The translations under genes were made by a program, and so were the position numbers. From contig JAIQZU010000045.1 in the NCBI GenBank assembly GCA_021776915.1, forward strand, positions 1 to 36,388: DNA of 36,388 nucleotides, given 5' to 3'. This document shows, piece after piece, positions 1 through 8,617 of the stretch (position 1 is the first letter of the stretch; each line of letters opens with the position of its first letter). Origin of the DNA: Candidatus Scalindua sp. Its GTDB lineage: Bacteria; Planctomycetota; Brocadiia; Brocadiales; Scalinduaceae. The notes beneath the pieces were generated by a model that saw only the letters and a list, made by a program, of their open reading frames with translations, was not told the origin of the DNA and searched no databases.

Positions 1-25
1 GTCTTCATTCTTTCTGATAACAAGT

Positions 26-122
26 GTCGGGTAAGAAACCCGACCTACGCGTAATAATTTAATATTTTTGTAGGGCGGGTTTCCCCGCCTGAATAGCGAA
101 GTCGGGCAGGTTACCCGCCGAC
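26..122. repeat. Cluster of GC-rich palindromes (REP-like)
   Basis: Three small inverted repeats lie in a row. The first pairs GTCGGG at 26-31 with CCCGAC at 39-44. The second pairs GGCGGG at 74-79 with CCCGCC at 84-89 across a TTTC loop. The third, 101-122, pairs GTCG with CGAC and continues with one bulge around a TTA loop. Similar GC-rich palindromes containing GGGCAGG or GGGCGG occur in other gaps of this window (about 7031, 21139 and 28431). They are probably dispersed REP-like units. Confidence 0.55.
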
Positions 123-123
123 T

Positions 124-243
124 TTGAAATTCCTATACACCAAGTTAGGTCGCTATCGCGACAAAAGACTATCCTTCGACTCCGCTCAGGATGACGTCAC
201 ACTCTGAGCGGAGTCGAAGTGTTATCAACATTGAAATTCCTAT
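124..243. repeat. 13-bp direct repeat flanking a palindrome
   Basis: TTGAAATTCCTAT occurs at 124-136 and again at 231-243, on either side of the 174-219 palindrome. The bases that follow are also alike (ACAC versus GCAT). A third copy of its last 12 bases is at 14911-14922. The arrangement looks like a small palindromic insertion bounded by a direct repeat, or two copies of a dispersed motif. Confidence 0.4.
174..219. repeat. 16-bp perfect inverted repeat
   Basis: CTTCGACTCCGCTCAG at 174-189 is perfectly repeated in inverse at 204-219, with a 14-base spacer. The RNA would form a strong hairpin, but no T-run follows, so it does not look like an intrinsic terminator. It resembles a family of intergenic palindromes that is widespread in bacterial genomes. 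Confidence 0.6.
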
Positions 244-384
244 GCATTAAATTAATAAACATACATTCAAAGATATCAATAAGCAAGACCTGATTATACC
301 TTTATCTTTTTACTGGAAAGGCCGGGGAGATAATTGTAGATTGATGATTAAGGCAGGAAACTAGATGCCGGTAGAGTATTATTA

Positions 385-413
385 TTGACACTACTCTTAG
401 ATTAATGTAGCAT
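385..413 (+). promoter_or_regulatory. Possible sigma70 promoter for the SulP gene
   Basis: TTGACA at 385-390 is followed after 17 bases by TAGCAT at 408-413. The -35 box is perfect and the -10 box weak. It would give a 5' leader of about 220 bases in front of the SulP gene, containing the hairpin at 505-545. Confidence 0.35.
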
Positions 414-504
414 TTACCCTTCTGTATATTTATTTTGTGTGCATAAATCAGTAGTAGTCTTACTCTCTCGCATCCATTAAGTACGTACGGCAGACTGACT
501 CACG

Positions 505-545
505 CTTTCCGGAACTATATTGGAGCAGGTAGTTTATCCGGAAAG
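505..545 (+). promoter_or_regulatory. Hairpin in the SulP leader
   Basis: CTTTCCGGA at 505-513 pairs perfectly with TCCGGAAAG at 537-545 across a 23-base loop. It lies between the likely promoter and the SulP start. It may be a leader RNA structure; it matches no riboswitch class that I recognise. Confidence 0.3.
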
Positions 546-640
546 GGCATTCCACCCATTCTTCTCTCTGTGTGCATACCACATTAGTACAACTTATTCC
601 ATAAACATCAGGAATATTTTGTCACAGGCTACACAATATC

Positions 641-2212
641 ATGTTTAATTTTTTTATCCAAAGACGTGCAAATATAAAGGATGACATACTGTCCGGCTTC
701 ACTGTCGCACTGGCATTGATACCCGAGGCCGTTGCATTTTCCTTTGTCGCAGGCGTAGAACCCATGGTTGGTTTGTACGCTGCCTTTATTGTTGGGCTTA
801 TTACTGCGGTGGCCGGGGGGCGACCAGGGATGATTTCGGGCGCCACAGGAGCTCTGGCGGTAGTGATGATCGAACTCGTTGCGAAGCACGGTGTGGAGTA
901 CCTGTTTGCCGCGGTTGTGCTGATGGGCATTATCCAGATAGCGGCAGGGCTTCTTCGTCTGGGTAAATATATCAGTCTGGTACCTCATCCTGTAATGCTG
1001 GGATTTGTCAACGGCCTTGCAATCGTAATCTTCCTCTCCCAGTTGCAGCATTTTAAACTGCCGGGAGTAATGGGAGCATTGACCTGGATGAATGGAACTG
1101 CTTTATGGATTATGATAGCACTGGTTGCCTCAACAATGCTGATCATTTTCTTTATGCCGCGTTTAACGCGAGCAGTCCCTGCTCCACTGATTGCAATAGT
1201 GGCGATCTCGGCAGTAGTAATCGGATTCAACATAAACACTCTTCAGGTAAAGGACATGGCATCTATTGCCGGAGGACTGCCACAGTTCCACCTGCCGATG
1301 GTCCAGATAAACTGGCATACACTCAGCATAATCTGGCCGTACTCCCTTATACTTGCCGCCGTCGGCCTCCTGGAGTCTTTGATGACTTTGTCCCTGATAG
1401 ATGAGATCACTGAAACCCGCGGCCAGAGCAACAGGGAGTGTCTTGGACAGGGAATCGCAAACGTAGTCTCAGGTTTCTTCGGAACAATGGGAGGATGTGC
1501 CATGATAGGCCAGAGTATGATAAATATTGATTCCGGAGGACGCAGCCGTTTATCCGGTATTTCAGCCGCTATCTTCCTGCTTCTGTGTATTCTATTTGGT
1601 TCCAGGTACATAGAGATGATCCCTCTTGCCGCACTGGTAGGAGTTATGTTTATGGTGGTAGTGAGCACTTTTGAGTGGTCAAGCATCCGTATCATACACA
1701 AGATGCCACGGTCTGATGCATTCGTGCTGTTCCTCGTATCCGGAGTAACGGTGTTTACTGACCTTGCCATTGCAGTTCTGGTCGGAGTAATCGTATCTGC
1801 CCTGGTCTTTGCGTGGAAGAGCGGTAAGAATATACAGCTGAACTCACTCGTAAGCACTCCAAGATTATGCGTCTACGGGCTGACCGGCCCATTGTTCTTC
1901 GGGTCTGCAAAAAAGTTCCTGAATTCTTTTGAACCGCATAAAGACCCGGACCATGTAGTTATAGACTTTAAACACTCCAGGGTGTGTGATCAGTCAGGCC
2001 TTGAGGCCATCAAATCCCTTTCCGAACGCTATTTCAATATCGGTAAACGCCTGCACCTGAAACACCTCAGCACGGACTGCAGACGCTTCTTGAAGAGCAT
2101 GGAGGTCTTTGTAGACGTAAATGTTATCAAGAAACCGAAGCTCCGTATGATACCCAGCCACGAACGCCTGGGACTGGTACTCTCACCGGTCACTTTAAAC
2201 ACGGATGGTTGA
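641..2212 (+). CDS. SulP-family anion transporter with STAS domain
   Basis: Inner-membrane SulP (SLC26) permease, a family that carries sulfate, bicarbonate or other anions. The 523 residues hold about 400 residues of hydrophobic segments, starting with the family-typical DILSGFTVALALIPEAVAFS region, followed by a cytoplasmic STAS domain from about residue 405. The STAS region keeps the loop CDQSGLEAI, where family members usually have D-x-SG. The length is normal for a bacterial SulP. The substrate cannot be read from sequence; bicarbonate and sulfate are both possible. No Shine-Dalgarno motif precedes the ATG, but the hydrophobic N-terminus fits the family. It stands alone on the plus strand after a 640-base gap with a possible promoter at 385-413. 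Confidence 0.9.
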   Translation: MFNFFIQRRANIKDDILSGFTVALALIPEAVAFSFVAGVEPMVGLYAAFIVGLITAVAGGRPGMISGATGALAVVMIELVAKHGVEYLFAAVVLMGIIQIAAGLLRLGKYISLVPHPVMLGFVNGLAIVIFLSQLQHFKLPGVMGALTWMNGTALWIMIALVASTMLIIFFMPRLTRAVPAPLIAIVAISAVVIGFNINTLQVKDMASIAGGLPQFHLPMVQINWHTLSIIWPYSLILAAVGLLESLMTLSLIDEITETRGQSNRECLGQGIANVVSGFFGTMGGCAMIGQSMINIDSGGRSRLSGISAAIFLLLCILFGSRYIEMIPLAALVGVMFMVVVSTFEWSSIRIIHKMPRSDAFVLFLVSGVTVFTDLAIAVLVGVIVSALVFAWKSGKNIQLNSLVSTPRLCVYGLTGPLFFGSAKKFLNSFEPHKDPDHVVIDFKHSRVCDQSGLEAIKSLSERYFNIGKRLHLKHLSTDCRRFLKSMEVFVDVNVIKKPKLRMIPSHERLGLVLSPVTLNTDG

Positions 2213-2429
2213 GGGATTGAAGAATTAATGAATTGAGAAGCGAGAAACAAGGCACAAGAAGCAGGAAATCCCACTTCTCAATACAATGTTTTTTCTGCAG
2301 AGAAATCAACCCTTGATATAAGAATCATTATTGATATCATAATCTCTCAGGCATATATCAGAATATGGCAAAAGCGAATTGTAACCCTTCTTGTTTAGCG
2401 CATAGGAACCATCACTCTGGAGTTGTTAG

Positions 2430-2792
2430 ATGGAAAAACACTCAATTGATCTGAAGAATTTGAAAAAGGAAGTCCGGATAGATTATTTTAAAAGCTCCGG
2501 ACCAGGCGGACAGCACAAGAATAAGACTATGTCTTGTGTAAGATTATACCACAACCCCACTGGTATAAGGGTGATTGCGACAGAATCACGTTCACAGATA
2601 AGAAACAGAGAACTTGCGTTTAAAAGGCTCCAGGTAAAGTTAATAGAGCTAAACATCAAAGATAAAGAACGCATTCCGACGAAAAAGCCGGGTTATGTGA
2701 AGGAGCGGATACTGCAAAATAAAAAGAAAAGATCTCAAAAAAAACAGTCAAGAAAAGGAGTTTCAGGAAATCAGATTGAAAAATATAGCTGA
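2430..2792 (+). CDS. Small class-I release-factor-like (GGQ) protein
   Basis: This 120-residue protein consists of an RF-1-type peptidyl-tRNA hydrolysis domain. GPGGQHKNK puts the catalytic GGQ at residues 26-28, followed by the conserved segment VRLYHNPTGIRVIATESRSQ. There is no codon-recognition domain. The C-terminal third is very rich in Lys and Arg, as in ArfB/ICT1, whose basic tail enters the empty mRNA channel of stalled ribosomes. A role in ribosome rescue is therefore likely but inferred; the exact subfamily (ArfB or another short RF-like group) is uncertain. GGAG with a spacing of 7 bases supports this start. It is a single-gene unit between the SulP gene and the lipoprotein gene. 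Confidence 0.85.
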   Translation: MEKHSIDLKNLKKEVRIDYFKSSGPGGQHKNKTMSCVRLYHNPTGIRVIATESRSQIRNRELAFKRLQVKLIELNIKDKERIPTKKPGYVKERILQNKKKRSQKKQSRKGVSGNQIEKYS

Positions 2793-2822
2793 AATATTTT
2801 CCATAACCAATTTTAAAAGCCA

Positions 2823-2850
2823 TTGACAGTTGTATTTAATCAAATAGAAT
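2823..2850 (+). promoter_or_regulatory. Sigma70-type promoter before the lipoprotein gene
   Basis: TTGACA at 2823-2828, a 16-base spacer, then TAGAAT at 2845-2850. Only one base of the two hexamers departs from consensus. It leaves a leader of about 105 bases before the lipoprotein start at 2963. Confidence 0.5.
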
Positions 2851-2962
2851 GTTACAATACTACTGAAAGTCCAGGGGGAAACGTCCTGACTATAGTTCTC
2901 AAAGAGACTGGTTTTTCACAATTTACCAACAAGAATTTAATTGTAAACAGATGGAATATTCT

Positions 2963-4102
2963 ATGAATTTCTGGAAAATGGCGAAATGCTTCGCAATCCT
3001 GTTTCTGGTTTCAGTATTTGTAACCGGATGCGGTTCTTCGGTTAAAAGAAGAACTACCGGGGAAGAGCCTTTCTTTCAAAACGAAGAAGGACTTGCAGAA
3101 CACGGAAAGAAAAAGACATTGGACAGGATTTACCAGATTGATCCTGGAGATAAAGTGTTTGAAATCTCGGATAAGTTTTATACCGATCCGCCCAGGAAAA
3201 TCGCGATACTACCATTTGATAATCTGGTGGGTGGTAACTATATCCTGAATTCCGTTCCTATCCCCAGATTCAGTAATAAAGAGACTGATGGTTGGAACTG
3301 GACTTATGCAAATAGATTGAGAAGGTTTTTCTTCGGCCATTTTGCCGCCAGAGAATTCGTAGATATAGAGTTAATGTATGTTGATAAGATGCTGCAGGCG
3401 CTCGGTATTTTAACTCCTAACGATTTATATAAGGTGCCGGCTCAAGAACTTGGCAGGATACTCGGCGCTGATGCACTGATTTATGGCCAGGTCACAGACT
3501 ATAAAAATTCCTATTACACGCTTTTCAAACAGATACGGATCGGCCTGCATATCAAGTGTGTTTCAACGGAAGACGCCACCGTTTTCTTTGAAGGCGAGCA
3601 TAAAAGATACGATAATGACATACGTGTCGCAACTAATCCTCTTGATTTTGTAATTGCGTCATTTCAAAACTATATGAGCCTGAGAGACGTTTACGCAGCA
3701 AGGGCAAGCGAGGAAGTAACCCGCGAATTAGTTATAAGAATCCCCATTGTTACGTCATTTATTGAAGAGGAAGACCAGCGTATTAAAGATAGAATCAACA
3801 CTAAACTATCATATCTGTCAACATCCGACACTGGAACGCCTGACGAAGACAAAGGCGGCAATACGGCCTCTCTTTCTGTTCAGGACAAAACAGAAACAGC
3901 TTCTCCTGAGGAGCCTTCGACAAAAGAGGATGACCAGGGTATTGGATATGGAACTAAAACCGAACTAACATATCTACCCGCTTCTAATCCCAACGCAGTT
4001 AATGAGGATGAAACCAATTCTACCACAACCCCATCCGCTCAAAACGAGAATAAAATAACTTCTCCTGAAAAGCCTTCACCTTTAACAAAAGAGGATCATT
4101 AG
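2963..4102 (+). CDS. GNA1162/DUF799-like outer-membrane lipoprotein with C-terminal repeat
   Basis: Probable lipoprotein of 379 residues. A hydrophobic signal segment ends in the lipobox VTGC, with Cys23 as the lipidation site. The core has the pattern of the GNA1162 (DUF799) lipoprotein family: KIAILPFDNLVGGNY near residue 75 and LGADALIYGQVTDYKNSYYT near residue 170. That fold is related to LpoB/CsgG-type periplasmic lipoproteins. The C-terminus is a low-complexity Thr/Ser/Glu/Pro tail built from two imperfect copies of about 53 residues (272-324 and 325-379). The ATG at 2963 is preferred over the one at 2951 because GGA lies 7 bases before it; both are in frame. It is convergent with the aquaporin gene. 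The biological role is unknown. Confidence 0.75.
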   Translation: MNFWKMAKCFAILFLVSVFVTGCGSSVKRRTTGEEPFFQNEEGLAEHGKKKTLDRIYQIDPGDKVFEISDKFYTDPPRKIAILPFDNLVGGNYILNSVPIPRFSNKETDGWNWTYANRLRRFFFGHFAAREFVDIELMYVDKMLQALGILTPNDLYKVPAQELGRILGADALIYGQVTDYKNSYYTLFKQIRIGLHIKCVSTEDATVFFEGEHKRYDNDIRVATNPLDFVIASFQNYMSLRDVYAARASEEVTRELVIRIPIVTSFIEEEDQRIKDRINTKLSYLSTSDTGTPDEDKGGNTASLSVQDKTETASPEEPSTKEDDQGIGYGTKTELTYLPASNPNAVNEDETNSTTTPSAQNENKITSPEKPSPLTKEDH

Positions 4103-4180
4103 GGATATCTAAATAATCACCTGAGTTCTCTGGTCTACCATTGCTTATCCAAACGGTTTGTTTGTCGATCCCGACACTGA

Positions 4181-4888
4181 TTACTTTGCCGGTGACAACT
4201 TCTCTTTTGCAGACACCCCAAATATTTTACCATAAAGAAATGCTGCCCCAATCCCACCGGACACAGGCCCAAGCCACCAGACAAAATGATATTCGAAATG
4301 ACCTGATGCCACTGCGGGGCCAAAGACACGTGCAGGATTCATAGCGCCACCGCTTATTGAAGAAGCAACCAGTACCCCAAATAAGTACACCAGGCCAATA
4401 GCAACACCGGCAAGTACCCTCGGCGTCTTTCTGCCAACGGCAGTCGCAAATATTGTAAATACAAAGAGGAATGTCATAACCGCTTCTATAAATAAAGCCT
4501 TCCAGAATTCAACTCCCTTTCCTAAAGCACATGTACCTAAATGAACGGTACTGACTGCATCAGGAAATAGTATCCTCAAGAAAAATCCTGCAGTTACAGC
4601 ACCCAGCAATTGAGATATTATGTAAAAAGCTGCTGTGCCGGCATTCATCCTCCCGGTGACCAGAAAAGATATCGTTACTGCCGGATTTATATGAGAGCCT
4701 GAAATATAACTTGTAGCGTATACAATGGCGACAACCACAATACCAAATACTACTATAGCCCATGCATAGCCTGATCCCTGTCCCCCCGCCATCTTCAGAG
4801 AATAATTGGCGCATACTGCACCGGCTCCAATAAAAACCAGAAGAAGTGTTCCCAAAGATTCAGCTATGTATTTTTTGTAATTATTCAT
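4181..4888 (-). CDS. Aquaporin / MIP-family channel
   Basis: Six-helix major intrinsic protein of 235 residues in the inner membrane, passing water or small neutral solutes. Both pore-lining NPA boxes are intact: SGSHINPAVT (Asn68) and SGGAMNPAR (Asn184), the second with the Arg187 expected in the selectivity filter. Length is typical of the AqpZ/AqpM type; the extended loops of glycerol facilitators are absent, so water is the more likely cargo, though gases or ammonia cannot be excluded. The gene is alone on the minus strand. Its 3' end faces the lipoprotein gene 78 bases away. The ribosome binding site is weak. Confidence 0.9.
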   Translation of the reverse strand: MNNYKKYIAESLGTLLLVFIGAGAVCANYSLKMAGGQGSGYAWAIVVFGIVVVAIVYATSYISGSHINPAVTISFLVTGRMNAGTAAFYIISQLLGAVTAGFFLRILFPDAVSTVHLGTCALGKGVEFWKALFIEAVMTFLFVFTIFATAVGRKTPRVLAGVAIGLVYLFGVLVASSISGGAMNPARVFGPAVASGHFEYHFVWWLGPVSGGIGAAFLYGKIFGVSAKEKLSPAK

Positions 4889-5032
4889 ATATAGATTAGT
4901 TCCGAAAGTGATTGTGGTTACGGAAGAAGGTATGGTGGTTTACGAAGTATAATTTCAAACTTACAGATTTACGATTTGAATTTTTAGAGTTACATTTAAC
5001 GTAACAACTCAATATTAAGTGGAATTATTTAC

Positions 5033-5048
5033 CCTTCCTTTCGGAAGG
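5033..5048 (-). terminator. Hairpin downstream of ribBA, possible terminator
   Basis: CCTTCC and GGAAGG pair perfectly across a TTTC loop, about 60 bases past the ribBA stop codon. The U-run expected of an intrinsic terminator is poor on the minus strand, so this is a tentative call. Confidence 0.3.
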
Positions 5049-5109
5049 ATTCCAGTGATAATCACATGAAGTCTATAACCAGGCAGTCGCCATTTTATTA
5101 TAAAAGGAA

Positions 5110-6336
5110 TTAAACGCCTTCAAGGATATGTCCCAGCTTCTCTTTTTTTGTGCGTAAATATCGCTCATTTTCTTCTTGTGGTGTGATAACGATGGGAATG
5201 CGTTCTGTAATTTCCAGACCGTAACCTGCCAGAGCGGCAAACTTCTTTGGATTATTTGAGAGGAGTTTCATCTTCGATATTCCTAAATCCCTGAGTATTT
5301 GAGCGCCTATTCCGTAATCACGTTTATCCGCACCGAGACCCAGTTTCTTATTTGCCTCAACCGTATCAAGGCCATCCTCCTGCAGTGCATAAGCATGCAG
5401 TTTGTTTTCAAGTCCGATCCCTCTGCCTTCCTGCCGCATATATAGCAAAACACCCTTTCCCTCTTTCTGAATTATCTTTAACGCACTATGAAGCTGTTCT
5501 CCACAATCACATCTCAAAGAGCCAAAGATATCACCCGTTAAACATTCGTCATGCACGCGTATTAAAATCGGTTCTGTCTGTATCGGGGCGGATGTGTTAT
5601 CCATGCTTCCAATATTTCCGAGGCATAAAGCCAGGTGCAGGTATTCATCAATAAACGAACGATAAAGATGTAATACAAATTTTCCGTATACAGTCGGCAG
5701 ATTAACAGAGACACGTTTTTCTATCAAACGTTCCTGGTCATGACGATATTTAATGATATCCGCAATGGTACACATTTTCAGATCATGCTTTTCTGCAAAT
5801 TTCGTAAGCTCAGGAAGCTTTGACATGCTTCCGTCCTCATTCATGATCTCGCATATTACTGCAGCAGGCTTCATTCCTGCCAGACGGGCAAGGTCAACAG
5901 CGCCTTCCGTATGACCTGCACGCACCAACACCCCTCCCTTTTGAGCCATGAGCGGAAAAACATGCCCCGGCCTGTCCAGGTCATGAGGCTTACAGTTATC
6001 ATCTATAGCCGTTAATATGGTCTTAACTCTATCCTTTGTCGAAACACCTGTTGTTATACCCTCTTTTGCATCTATAGTAACCGTAAACGGGGTTTGATAG
6101 TTGGAAGTATTGTCTGTCACCATCGGCGTCAGGCCGATTTGTTTTGCACGTTCACCCGTTATGGTTAGACAAATTATCCCCCGTGCATGTGATAACATGA
6201 AATTTATGATATCGGGTGTAATTTTTTCCGCCACTATTGTCAGGTCGCCCTCGTTTTCGCGACTTGCATCATCAACAACAATAACCATCTTGCCCTGTTT
6301 TAAATCTTCAATAACCTCTGTTATTGTATTAAACAT
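5110..6336 (-). CDS. ribBA: Bifunctional DHBP synthase / GTP cyclohydrolase II
   Basis: Riboflavin biosynthesis enzyme of 408 residues carrying out both entry reactions: ribulose 5-phosphate to 3,4-dihydroxy-2-butanone 4-phosphate, and GTP to the diaminopyrimidine intermediate. The N-terminal half has the RibB signatures DDASRENEGDL and RAGHTEGAVDLARLAG. The C-terminal half has the RibA zinc site, CLTGDIFGSLRCDC, with the three cysteines spaced 11 and 2 as in E. coli RibA, then RQEGRGIGLENKLHAY. Both halves look catalytically complete and the total length is standard. AAGGAAGG lies 8 bases before the ATG. It follows pgsA on the same strand after 95 bases, so the two may be cotranscribed. No FMN riboswitch is apparent in that gap. 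Confidence 0.96.
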   Translation of the reverse strand: MFNTITEVIEDLKQGKMVIVVDDASRENEGDLTIVAEKITPDIINFMLSHARGIICLTITGERAKQIGLTPMVTDNTSNYQTPFTVTIDAKEGITTGVSTKDRVKTILTAIDDNCKPHDLDRPGHVFPLMAQKGGVLVRAGHTEGAVDLARLAGMKPAAVICEIMNEDGSMSKLPELTKFAEKHDLKMCTIADIIKYRHDQERLIEKRVSVNLPTVYGKFVLHLYRSFIDEYLHLALCLGNIGSMDNTSAPIQTEPILIRVHDECLTGDIFGSLRCDCGEQLHSALKIIQKEGKGVLLYMRQEGRGIGLENKLHAYALQEDGLDTVEANKKLGLGADKRDYGIGAQILRDLGISKMKLLSNNPKKFAALAGYGLEITERIPIVITPQEENERYLRTKKEKLGHILEGV

Positions 6337-6431
6337 AATATGAACCTTCCTTTTTTACCTCTGTATATAAAGCTCAGAGAAATGATAATCCGCCCTGAGT
6401 GGCCATAAGCGTCAACATAATCAACAACCAC

Positions 6432-7001
6432 TTAAAGTTGTTTAACACCTATGTAAGTATAGTTTACTGCTGATATCAAAGTAACAGTTGCAACCAGACA
6501 CCACAGAATTAAAAGTGTATCCAGAGAGATGTGGTTTCCTAAAAGCACAGCAATTATTGCCGTAATCTGCAAAAAAGTTGTAAGCTTACCCAGCTTATTG
6601 GGCTGCCATGTAATTCTTCGTTTTACTATAGTAAAAGTGGCTATTACACCCAGCGAAAAAAACAGTTCTCTGCTGACGATTATAGCCAGCACCCACACAG
6701 GAAACCTGGGCTCAGGCCATAGTTTGTCTGAAGAAAGCAGGATACATGCAATTATTAATAACAGCTTGTCCGCAATGGGGTCAAGGTATTTACCAAAATT
6801 TGTTGTTTCTCCCATTTTGCGAGCAAGATAACCGTCCAGGATATCGCTGACGCCTATTACAAGCAATACTCCTAATGCTATATATCTGTAAAAGTCATGA
6901 TGTTGAACCTGCATTATGCAGATCACAAAAGGAGGTATAAAACATATCCTTGCAAAGCTGATTAAGTTTGGCAGCGTAAAGTGTCTGTTTTCATTGTGCA
7001 T
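6432..7001 (-). CDS. pgsA: CDP-diacylglycerol-glycerol-3-phosphate phosphatidyltransferase
   Basis: Integral membrane enzyme of 189 residues, the committed step to phosphatidylglycerol: it transfers the phosphatidyl group of CDP-diacylglycerol to glycerol 3-phosphate. The CDP-alcohol phosphotransferase motif D-x2-DG-x2-AR-x8-G-x3-D-x3-D is complete, running from DILDGYLAR to GKYLDPIAD. Several hydrophobic segments follow. The N-terminus NLISFARICFIPPFV and the length fit PgsA better than PssA. AAGGAATC about 9 bases upstream supports the start. It heads a probable pgsA-ribBA transcription unit, divergent from carA. Confidence 0.9.
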   Translation of the reverse strand: MHNENRHFTLPNLISFARICFIPPFVICIMQVQHHDFYRYIALGVLLVIGVSDILDGYLARKMGETTNFGKYLDPIADKLLLIIACILLSSDKLWPEPRFPVWVLAIIVSRELFFSLGVIATFTIVKRRITWQPNKLGKLTTFLQITAIIAVLLGNHISLDTLLILWCLVATVTLISAVNYTYIGVKQL

Positions 7002-7030
7002 AGAGTGATTCCTTTGTAATTCGTGAACTA

Positions 7031-7062
7031 CCGCCCGCCCGTACCTTTAGGTACGGGCAGGT
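7031..7062. repeat. REP-like palindrome between pgsA and carA
   Basis: CCCGTACCT at 7038-7046 pairs perfectly with AGGTACGGG at 7049-7057 around a two-base TT spacer, inside the GC-rich 7031-7062 block. It is followed by GGGCAGGTT, also found at about 104-112. It sits in an otherwise AT-rich 289-base divergent promoter region and looks inserted. Confidence 0.5.
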
Positions 7063-7290
7063 TGGCAAGCTTAATATTTTATTCAAACTAAAGTTACGTT
7101 CTTCCAGCTTATACTTATAACAAAACAACTAATTCTTTTCCTAAGTACCATTCTACATATTAAGTTATGATAGCAAACGCATAATTACTGTCAAGCTAAA
7201 AAATACTCCAACTTGACAGTTAAGTAACTAACAAGTACTATCTAAAAATAAATATTTCTAGCCATTATATTTTAAGTTAATTGCAATACT

Positions 7291-8451
7291 ATGAAAACCA
7301 AAAAAGCCATTCTTGCCCTCTCTGATGGAAAGATATTTGAAGGCATTTCCTTTGGCGCAGAAGGAGAAACATCAGGTGAAACTGTATTTAACACCAGTAT
7401 CACCGGGTATCAGGAAATACTCACAGATCCTTCTTACAAGGGACAGATCGTAAATATGACCTACCCTCTGATAGGGAACTATGGTATTTGCGAGAAAGAT
7501 CATGAGTCTATTCAACCCTATATAGAAGGCTTTATTATTAAAGAACTCAGTCCTTATCCAGGCAACTGGCGTTCAGAAATGAGTCTGGACGATTTCTTAA
7601 AGAGCAAAGGGATAATGGGTATTCAGGGGATTGATACAAGGGCTCTGACAAAACATATAAGGGACCATGGCGAGCAGCAGGGTATTATCTCTACGGTTGA
7701 TACAGACCATCAAAGCCTCGTATCAAAGGCAAAGAGTGCAACCGGTCTTGAAGGCAAAGATCTGGTTAAAGAGGTCACGTGTAAGGAAGCTTATACATGG
7801 GAAGAGGCCGAAATTAACCCTTGGGCTGGAAACGGTAATACCAATGAACAACCGGAAAATAATAAACAACTTAAAGTAATAGTCTACGATTGCGGCGTTA
7901 AATATAACATTCTGAGAATGCTGAAAAGCCATAATTGTGATGTAACGGTAATTCCTGCCAGTACCGGTGCAGAGGAAGTGCTATCAATGAATCCGGATGG
8001 TATTGTTATCTCAAACGGTCCCGGCGACCCGGCTGCGGTATCGTATATGACGGAAAATGCTATTAACATAATAGGGAAAAAACCTGTTATGGGTATATGC
8101 CTGGGACATCAAATCATCTCTTTAGCGCTCGGATACAAAACATATAAGTTAAAATTTGGACATCATGGAGGGAATCAGCCGGTAATGGATTTAAACACAA
8201 GAAAGGTAGAGATCACAGCCCAGAATCATTGCTTTGCCGTTGATGGAGAATCAATAAATAATGGGCAAAGCAGCAGGTTTGGTAAAGTAGAAATAACTCA
8301 TATAAACCTTAATGATAAATCCGTAGAGGGGTTGAGGTGTCTTGACGTGCCAGCATTTGCCGTTCAATATCATCCTGAAGCGTCACCAGGGCCACATGAT
8401 TCAAGCTATATCTTTAATGAATTCATCGAAATGATGAAAATGTCAAAATGA
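7291..8451 (+). CDS. carA: Carbamoyl-phosphate synthase small (glutaminase) subunit
   Basis: Class-I glutamine amidotransferase subunit of 386 residues, supplying ammonia to CarB for carbamoyl phosphate (pyrimidines and arginine). The N-terminal CPSase domain carries [17 protein letters not shown]. The GATase domain has the nucleophile Cys270 in MGICLGHQ and the His361/Glu363 pair in QYHPEASPG, so the catalytic triad is complete. Length is normal. No Shine-Dalgarno motif is visible, but the N-terminus aligns with the family. carB follows on the same strand after 166 bases, a gap filled by a palindromic element. Confidence 0.96.
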   Translation: MKTKKAILALSDGKIFEGISFGAEGETSGETVFNTSITGYQEILTDPSYKGQIVNMTYPLIGNYGICEKDHESIQPYIEGFIIKELSPYPGNWRSEMSLDDFLKSKGIMGIQGIDTRALTKHIRDHGEQQGIISTVDTDHQSLVSKAKSATGLEGKDLVKEVTCKEAYTWEEAEINPWAGNGNTNEQPENNKQLKVIVYDCGVKYNILRMLKSHNCDVTVIPASTGAEEVLSMNPDGIVISNGPGDPAAVSYMTENAINIIGKKPVMGICLGHQIISLALGYKTYKLKFGHHGGNQPVMDLNTRKVEITAQNHCFAVDGESINNGQSSRFGKVEITHINLNDKSVEGLRCLDVPAFAVQYHPEASPGPHDSSYIFNEFIEMMKMSK

Positions 8452-8457
8452 GAAGCA

Positions 8458-8567
8458 CGAAACTCGAAATCCTAAACAATATCGAATAACCAGAATTCAA
8501 AATAAAAATCACGGTAAACCCTTTTGGTCATTCTATCATTTGAATTTTTGATTTGTTTCGAGTTTCG
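8458..8567. repeat. Palindromic intergenic element between carA and carB
   Basis: CGAAACTCGAAA at 8458-8469 is perfectly inverted at 8556-8567. The inner sequence is also loosely palindromic (TTCAAAATAAAAATC against TTTGAATTTTTGATTT). The element begins right at the carA stop and is roughly 110 bases long. It has the form of a small MITE-like or intergenic repeat unit with no coding capacity. It could form a long hairpin in a carA-carB transcript. Confidence 0.55.
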
Positions 8568-8617
8568 ATATTCTTTTTTCGTATTTTCCAAATATTACGT
8601 TTTAAATAATTAATATT

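Noticed and set aside
1243-1857. Long open frame antisense to the SulP gene
   Set aside because: It is a shadow of a well-supported coding sequence and has no ribosome site or protein-like composition.
6337-6431. FMN riboswitch before ribBA
   Set aside because: The gap is only 95 bases, shorter than the element, and none of its conserved boxes is visible.
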